From Candidatus Doudnabacteria bacterium (lineage in GTDB: Bacteria; Patescibacteriota; Doudnabacteria; UBA920; 2-01-FULL-50-11): a stretch of 14,935 nt of DNA. The notes below the pieces were generated by a model. It did no database searches and had not been told where the DNA came from. It saw only the letters and a program-made list of their open reading frames with translations. Location of the stretch: contig JACQJK010000061.1 of the NCBI GenBank assembly GCA_016205055.1, positions 1 through 14,935 of the forward strand, read 5' to 3'. Each line of letters starts with the position of its first letter. Within the stretch, counting starts at the first letter, position 1. The position numbers and the translations under genes are program-made. Positions 11,804-14,935 of the stretch are shown piece after piece.

Positions 11804-12823
11804 CTAATTTAATAATTGCTGATCGTCCCCGCTCGCCGGCTCTTCCAATTTTAAGCTGGCGGCGTTTTGAATGCTGCTTTTGAGCTTTAAATAGTCATTC
11901 GACACTACCCCCATGGTGTTCCCGGCCTTTATAATATGCCCGGAAAGAATACCCAGATTTTTGTCGAATTTTTCTGATTCCTGTTTTATTCCCTGAATCA
12001 TGGTCAGTAATTCCTGCGCGATCTTGTTGATCTCCTGACCCCGAAGCGACACGATGATATTCTGTAAGTAGGCAAACAAACTGTTGGGGCCGACCGGCAA
12101 CACTCTTTTTTCCTGACAGTAGTCCATCAGCCCCGCGTCCACAATCGCCTCCTGGTAAACGCCTTCGCTGGGCACGTACATTAAAGCAAAGTCGAAAGTC
12201 CCTTCCTGGGGCAGAATATATTTGCGGTGGATCTCGTCCACTCGTTTTTTTACGTCTTTGATAAAGTGCTTGCGCAAATTTTCTTGCGCCTCTTCGGTTT
12301 GGGCCTGCTTATACAATCGGAAGTTTTCCATGGAAAACTTGCTGTCAACCGACAACATGGTCTTCCCCACTTTTACGACGGCGTCGACCGTCTCGCCGTT
12401 TCTAAACTTATGCTGCATTGCAAAACCCCCCTGCGGCAAAAACTGCGCCAGGAGATTTTCCAGCATTTGCTCGCCGAAATTACCGCGCATTTTGGGACTG
12501 GCCAAAGTTTCCGTAAGCCGTTTGATGTCCGGTCCGATGTGGGTAATCCCGCCCATTTCCTTTTTCATGTCGGCGATGTAGCGCGCGGCGGCGTCCAACC
12601 GTTCGTTTATGGACTTGGTGGTTGAAGAAAGGTTTTGGTCCATGGCGGCGCGCGTCTTATCAGTCGATTCCTTGATCTCCTTCATCCATTCCATCATCAC
12701 TTTCAAAGCAGGATCATCCTGAGGCTTTTGACTTTGTTTTTTTAAAAAGTAAGCAAAATATGCGATTACCCCGATGGCAATCGCCAAGAGCACTCCTAAA
12801 ACTGCAAATAGCACGGAATTCAT
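11804..12823 (-). CDS. rmuC: RmuC-family DNA recombination protein
   Basis: From the ATG at 12823 the product is 339 residues: an N-terminal membrane helix (about 3-25), a coiled-coil region, then the RmuC domain with SPKMRGNFGEQMLENLLAQFLP, the VDAVVKVGKTMLSVDSKFSMENF core (a PD-(D/E)XK-like arrangement of acidic residues and Lys) and FALMYVPSEGVYQEAI. RmuC proteins limit recombination at inverted repeats in E. coli (family knowledge) and are thought to be membrane-tethered nucleases. The presence of long inverted repeats right after this gene is notable but may be chance. An upstream ATG at 12838 lies within the -10 region, so 12823 is preferred. Confidence 0.93.
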   Translation of the reverse strand: MNSVLFAVLGVLLAIAIGVIAYFAYFLKKQSQKPQDDPALKVMMEWMKEIKESTDKTRAAMDQNLSSTTKSINERLDAAARYIADMKKEMGGITHIGPDIKRLTETLASPKMRGNFGEQMLENLLAQFLPQGGFAMQHKFRNGETVDAVVKVGKTMLSVDSKFSMENFRLYKQAQTEEAQENLRKHFIKDVKKRVDEIHRKYILPQEGTFDFALMYVPSEGVYQEAIVDAGLMDYCQEKRVLPVGPNSLFAYLQNIIVSLRGQEINKIAQELLTMIQGIKQESEKFDKNLGILSGHIIKAGNTMGVVSNDYLKLKSSIQNAASLKLEEPASGDDQQLLN

Positions 12824-12829
12824 AAAATT

Positions 12830-12835
12830 ATTATA
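12830..12835 (-). promoter_or_regulatory. -10 box placing transcription start on the rmuC ATG (leaderless)
   Basis: A perfect TATAAT (12835-12830 on this strand) is followed by six bases and then ATG at 12823. The expected transcription start is the A of the start codon. No Shine-Dalgarno is present and the -35 region is poor. Confidence 0.55.
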
Positions 12836-12862
12836 CAAAAAAAGCCGCTAAAAAGCGACCAG

Positions 12863-12904
12863 TGGTATAATATCATCGTACCGTGAGAAAACTTTTAGGG
12901 AGGA
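12863..12904 (+). promoter_or_regulatory. Extended -10 promoter and Shine-Dalgarno of the orphan gene
   Basis: TGG-TATAAT (12863-12871) is an extended -10 promoter with little -35. AGGGAGGA (12897-12904) is a strong Shine-Dalgarno just before the ATG at 12908. The promoter is back to back with the rmuC -10 on the other strand. Confidence 0.65.
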
Positions 12905-12907
12905 CTT

Positions 12908-13525
12908 ATGAAAATCCACCGACCAGCAGAAAGCGCCGATCGCGCCGGCTCAACCTTTGAACTCCCGCCGCTCCTCGTCAGAACCCTGGCTTCCAGCGTG
13001 CCCAGCGCACGACTCCTTGCCGCGGCGCAAGAAATCGTTTCATCCGACTGTCTCGTGGCAAGCCGCCTCCCCCAACCCCTAATCGTGCAAAACACTCACG
13101 AATTGGCGTTAAACCTGGCCGAGCGTTACTTGACGCTTGCTGTGGCTTGGCTGTGGGGTGACTCAATTCTTTCCTGGATTAAACAGTGCGAAACGGCTTT
13201 TCAAGTCAACAGTTACTTATCCGCCCTGGTTTATCCTGATCTTTGGCCGCATTGCTACCGGGTCGGGTTTGTCGAGCTGGCTCGCTCTAAAAAAGTTCAA
13301 CCCGAAGGATTTGACTTAGATGAAACCGTCGGTTTCCGCCTCAACTTTCGCACCTTGCCGAGGATTGAACTGCTCACGGATTTATTCATAATGGCCTTTA
13401 ACCGCGAGGTACTCATGGCTGGTTACCGGGCCTGGAGTGGCATGGTTGCCGAAAGGGGGGTAGCGCTCCCGTCCGGCTGGTTTTCTTTCCAGGTTATCAA
13501 AGTTGAGTGCGATCTTCGGTTCTGA
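12908..13525 (+). CDS. Hypothetical soluble protein, orphan transcription unit
   Basis: 205 residues with no family I recognise. It is mostly helical and aromatic-rich in the middle (YLTLAVAWLWGDSILSWIKQ, YPDLWPHCYRVGFVELARSKK), without signal peptide, clear membrane helix or catalytic signature. Start choice is firm: a strong AGGGAGGA site and an extended -10 promoter precede the ATG. The TGA stop lies in the loop of an intrinsic terminator, making it a self-contained unit. It is the second plus-strand gene of this design in the window (the other is at 4958), in contrast to the leaderless or coupled genes around it. Confidence 0.8.
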   Translation: MKIHRPAESADRAGSTFELPPLLVRTLASSVPSARLLAAAQEIVSSDCLVASRLPQPLIVQNTHELALNLAERYLTLAVAWLWGDSILSWIKQCETAFQVNSYLSALVYPDLWPHCYRVGFVELARSKKVQPEGFDLDETVGFRLNFRTLPRIELLTDLFIMAFNREVLMAGYRAWSGMVAERGVALPSGWFSFQVIKVECDLRF

Positions 13526-13538
13526 TCGCGCTTTTTTT
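13507..13538 (+). terminator. Intrinsic terminator of the orphan gene
   Basis: GTGCGATC (13507-13514) pairs with GATCGCGC (13524-13531) with one wobble around a 9-nt loop that contains the TGA stop, followed by seven T residues (13532-13538). Confidence 0.9.
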
Positions 13539-13835
13539 GCGAGTGGAACCGCAAAAAATACCCCAGAGCCCAAGCTGGTCAAGGGATTTGACGAATAATC
13601 AACATTTTATCCTTCGAGCGGATCCCGAGCGAAGTCGAGTGAGGAGTCGAGAAGCGAATACCCCGTCTCGAGCAGAGTCGAGAGAATGGAGAATATTCAG
13701 GTTCTCGACCATTCGGCAGACTCATGGTGGTGACTCCTCGGCCATGAGCTCGGAGCCGAATGGGCAAAGTCGAACCCACAAGCTCGAACAATATCGAGTT
13801 TCGTAATTCACAGTAAACTGCTATGGTGCAACCAT
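13539..13835. other. Gene-free stretch with a palindrome cluster
   Basis: About 300 bp between two converging genes. Open frames here are short and run through inverted repeats, so I call none. The content is the palindrome cluster listed separately; I saw no tRNA, promoter or protein motif. Confidence 0.7.
13612..13798. repeat. Cluster of palindromes with CTCGA-N6-TCGAG units and one long hairpin
   Basis: In order: CTTCG (13612-13616) with CGAAG (13630-13634); TCTCGA (13666-13671) with TCGAGA (13678-13683); a large hairpin in which CCATTCGGC (13709-13717) pairs with GCCGAATGG (13755-13763) and CTCATGG (13721-13727) with CCATGAG (13742-13748), with GGTTCTCGAC/GTCGAACC further out; and CTCGA (13783-13787) with TCGAG (13794-13798). 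The CTCGA-N6-TCGAG units match those in the PIN gene repeat. Confidence 0.85.
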
Positions 13836-14786
13836 TCACTTTTTCAGCGTGGTAATCGGCCGGCTTTGCACGATATAAAACTTGCCTTGCGCATAAGCCC
13901 ATTCAATATCACAGGGAAAGCCGTAGTGTTTTTCCACCCGCTGGCAAAGTTGAGCCAAAGTCACAATCTGCCGGCCGGCCAATTTTTGCTTCCCTGCCTG
14001 GGCTTTCGGACTGTTGACACGAACAGTGCCGCCCGATTTTCCGCGCTTTAAGTAGAACTTCTGCTCGGCAACATTAATGTCCAAAAGCGTAAAATTCTTT
14101 TTATCAACGACATAGCTGTCGGGAGTAATACTGCCCGAAACAATCGCCTCGCCCAAGCCGTATCCGGCTTCAATGAGAATTTGGTTGGGGTCTTCCGTTA
14201 CCGGATGCACGGTGAACGTAATGCCGGCAACTTCGCTTTGAATCATGGCTTGCACAACCACCGCGACGGAAACTTTTGTTTTGTGCAGTTTTTTTTCGAA
14301 GCGGTAGAAAATCGCGCGCGTGGTGAACAGCGAGGACCAACATTTTTTTATGTTTGTCAAAAGGTTGTTGCGCGTCGTATTCAGATAAGTTTCCAGCTCC
14401 CCAGCCCAAGAAGCGACTTTGGAATCCTCGGCCGTGGCGGAAGATCGGACGGCAACCAAAGGAGCGCCCAACTGTTTGAAATTATCAAAAACTGCTTGCG
14501 CCAGATCTTTCGGGAAATCTTCTTTCTCAACGAGTGATCGTATTTCGTTGGAGGCACGATCAACGCTGTTGATGTCTTTATGATTGACTTTTTTTAAGAT
14601 GGCCTCGATATCCACGCCAATGTCAGTTTCCTCCAAAAATCGGTCAAAAGCCGATGACAAAACTACAAAACCCGGCGGCACCGGGATTTTGGCCCGCGTC
14701 ATTTCTCCCAAAGAGGCGCCCTTGCCTCCGGCGATTTGCACATCTTTATGACTGATCTGCGCAAAGGACCTGACCAAATTGCTCAT
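13836..14786 (-). CDS. Standalone PEP synthase/PPDK-type ATP-grasp (N-terminal) domain protein
   Basis: From the ATG at 14786 the 316-residue product covers just the nucleotide-binding domain of phosphoenolpyruvate synthase and pyruvate phosphate dikinase: GGKGASLGEM near the start, VAVRSSATAEDSKVASWAGELETYLN with the catalytic basic and acidic residues, EAGYGLGEAIVSGSITPDSYVV, and the domain-closing DIEWAYAQGKFYIVQSRPITT just before the stop. Full enzymes have about 750-900 residues with a phosphohistidine swivel and a PEP-binding barrel; neither follows here. The end is at a natural domain border, so this may be one subunit of a split enzyme or a different ATP-dependent phosphotransferase. 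The ATG at 14816 would add MGFLDDLKVT, encoded by the arm of the hairpin element, so the internal ATG is preferred. No clear Shine-Dalgarno. Confidence 0.88.
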   Translation of the reverse strand: MSNLVRSFAQISHKDVQIAGGKGASLGEMTRAKIPVPPGFVVLSSAFDRFLEETDIGVDIEAILKKVNHKDINSVDRASNEIRSLVEKEDFPKDLAQAVFDNFKQLGAPLVAVRSSATAEDSKVASWAGELETYLNTTRNNLLTNIKKCWSSLFTTRAIFYRFEKKLHKTKVSVAVVVQAMIQSEVAGITFTVHPVTEDPNQILIEAGYGLGEAIVSGSITPDSYVVDKKNFTLLDINVAEQKFYLKRGKSGGTVRVNSPKAQAGKQKLAGRQIVTLAQLCQRVEKHYGFPCDIEWAYAQGKFYIVQSRPITTLKK

Positions 14787-14795
14787 TGTGACTTT

Positions 14796-14820
14796 GAGGT
14801 CATCTAAAAACCCCATTTTG
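14796..14820. repeat. Left outer arm of hairpin element A
   Basis: GAGGTCATCTAAAAAC (14796-14811) is complementary to 122-137 without mismatch. It sits 9 bp upstream of the preferred start of the ATP-grasp gene, matching the position of element B's arm before the NYN gene. Confidence 0.8.
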
Positions 14821-14935
14821 TCTGCAATTTCAGCTTTTCGGCTGCAAATGCTTCATCGGAATTCGCCGTAATACTGCGATTACGTCTTCATTCCGCTTCA
14901 GCATTTTCGCTCGCAAATCTGAAATTTCGCCTTAA
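14821..14935. repeat. Terminal direct repeat, right copy; core of hairpin element A
   Basis: Identical over all 115 bases to the left end of the window, same orientation. On the gene strand it lies directly upstream of the ATP-grasp gene. See the left copy for its internal stems. Confidence 0.95.

Noticed and set aside
13507..13806. 99-residue plus-strand frame after the orphan gene
   Set aside because: It begins inside the previous gene and runs through a terminator and palindromes with no ribosome site.
1..14935. Plasmid or phage genome, given the identical ends
   Set aside because: No replication initiator, partition, relaxase, terminase, capsid or integrase gene is visible; genes are typical of a chromosome. 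Topology remains open, but the plasmid or phage call is unsupported.

Overview
The window looks like a fragment of a Patescibacteria (Candidate Phyla Radiation) genome, probably of the Parcubacteria type. This rests on inference from short single-copy genes, many small membrane proteins with no known family, a standalone PEP-synthase ATP-grasp domain, and abundant intergenic palindromes of the GTCCGCC-N3-GGCGGA and CTCGA-N6-TCGAG kinds. TGA, TAA and TAG all end genes here, so the code is standard (no TGA-to-Gly reassignment).

Layout. 1-348: end repeat and a truncated PheT-type tRNA-binding fragment (minus). 461-2096: two minus-strand membrane or surface proteins. 2097-2402: palindrome-rich gap ending in a -10 box that would give a leaderless transcript. 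2403-3338 (plus): secreted CAP-domain protein. 3370-4902 (minus): Maf pyrophosphatase and a polytopic membrane protein. 4958-5176 (plus): tiny membrane protein with its own promoter, Shine-Dalgarno and terminator. 5196-10158 (minus): coupled run of a protein with two Tat-like motifs, a cytidylyltransferase, a PIN nuclease carrying an in-frame repeat insertion, and a UvrD helicase-nuclease interrupted by a stop codon. 10234-10380: tRNA-Arg(CCG) and a decayed tRNA-Arg copy. 10392-12823 (minus): HAD phosphatase, NYN nuclease and RmuC, with a large hairpin element between RmuC and NYN. 12908-13525 (plus): orphan gene with promoter, SD and terminator. 13539-13835: palindrome cluster. 13836-14786 (minus): ATP-grasp (PPDK_N) domain protein. 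14821-14935: exact copy of bases 1-115.

The most striking signal is a family of roughly 160-bp hairpin elements. One full copy lies at 11635-11800. A second is formed when the two window ends are joined through their shared 115 bp: the outer arms (14796-14811 and 122-137) are then perfectly complementary. The two copies share short unpaired motifs, while their stems differ in sequence with pairing kept. This suggests a structure-conserved repeat, and also that the window ends are either truly adjacent (a 14,820-bp circle or tandem repeat) or lie in near-identical element copies. No replication or partition gene is present, so I do not call it a plasmid.

Functionally, DNA and RNA metabolism dominates (UvrD-nuclease, RmuC, PIN, NYN, Maf), alongside small surface proteins. 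Palindromic repeats have also entered coding sequence in frame (PIN gene, N-terminus of UvrD), much as Rickettsia palindromic elements do.
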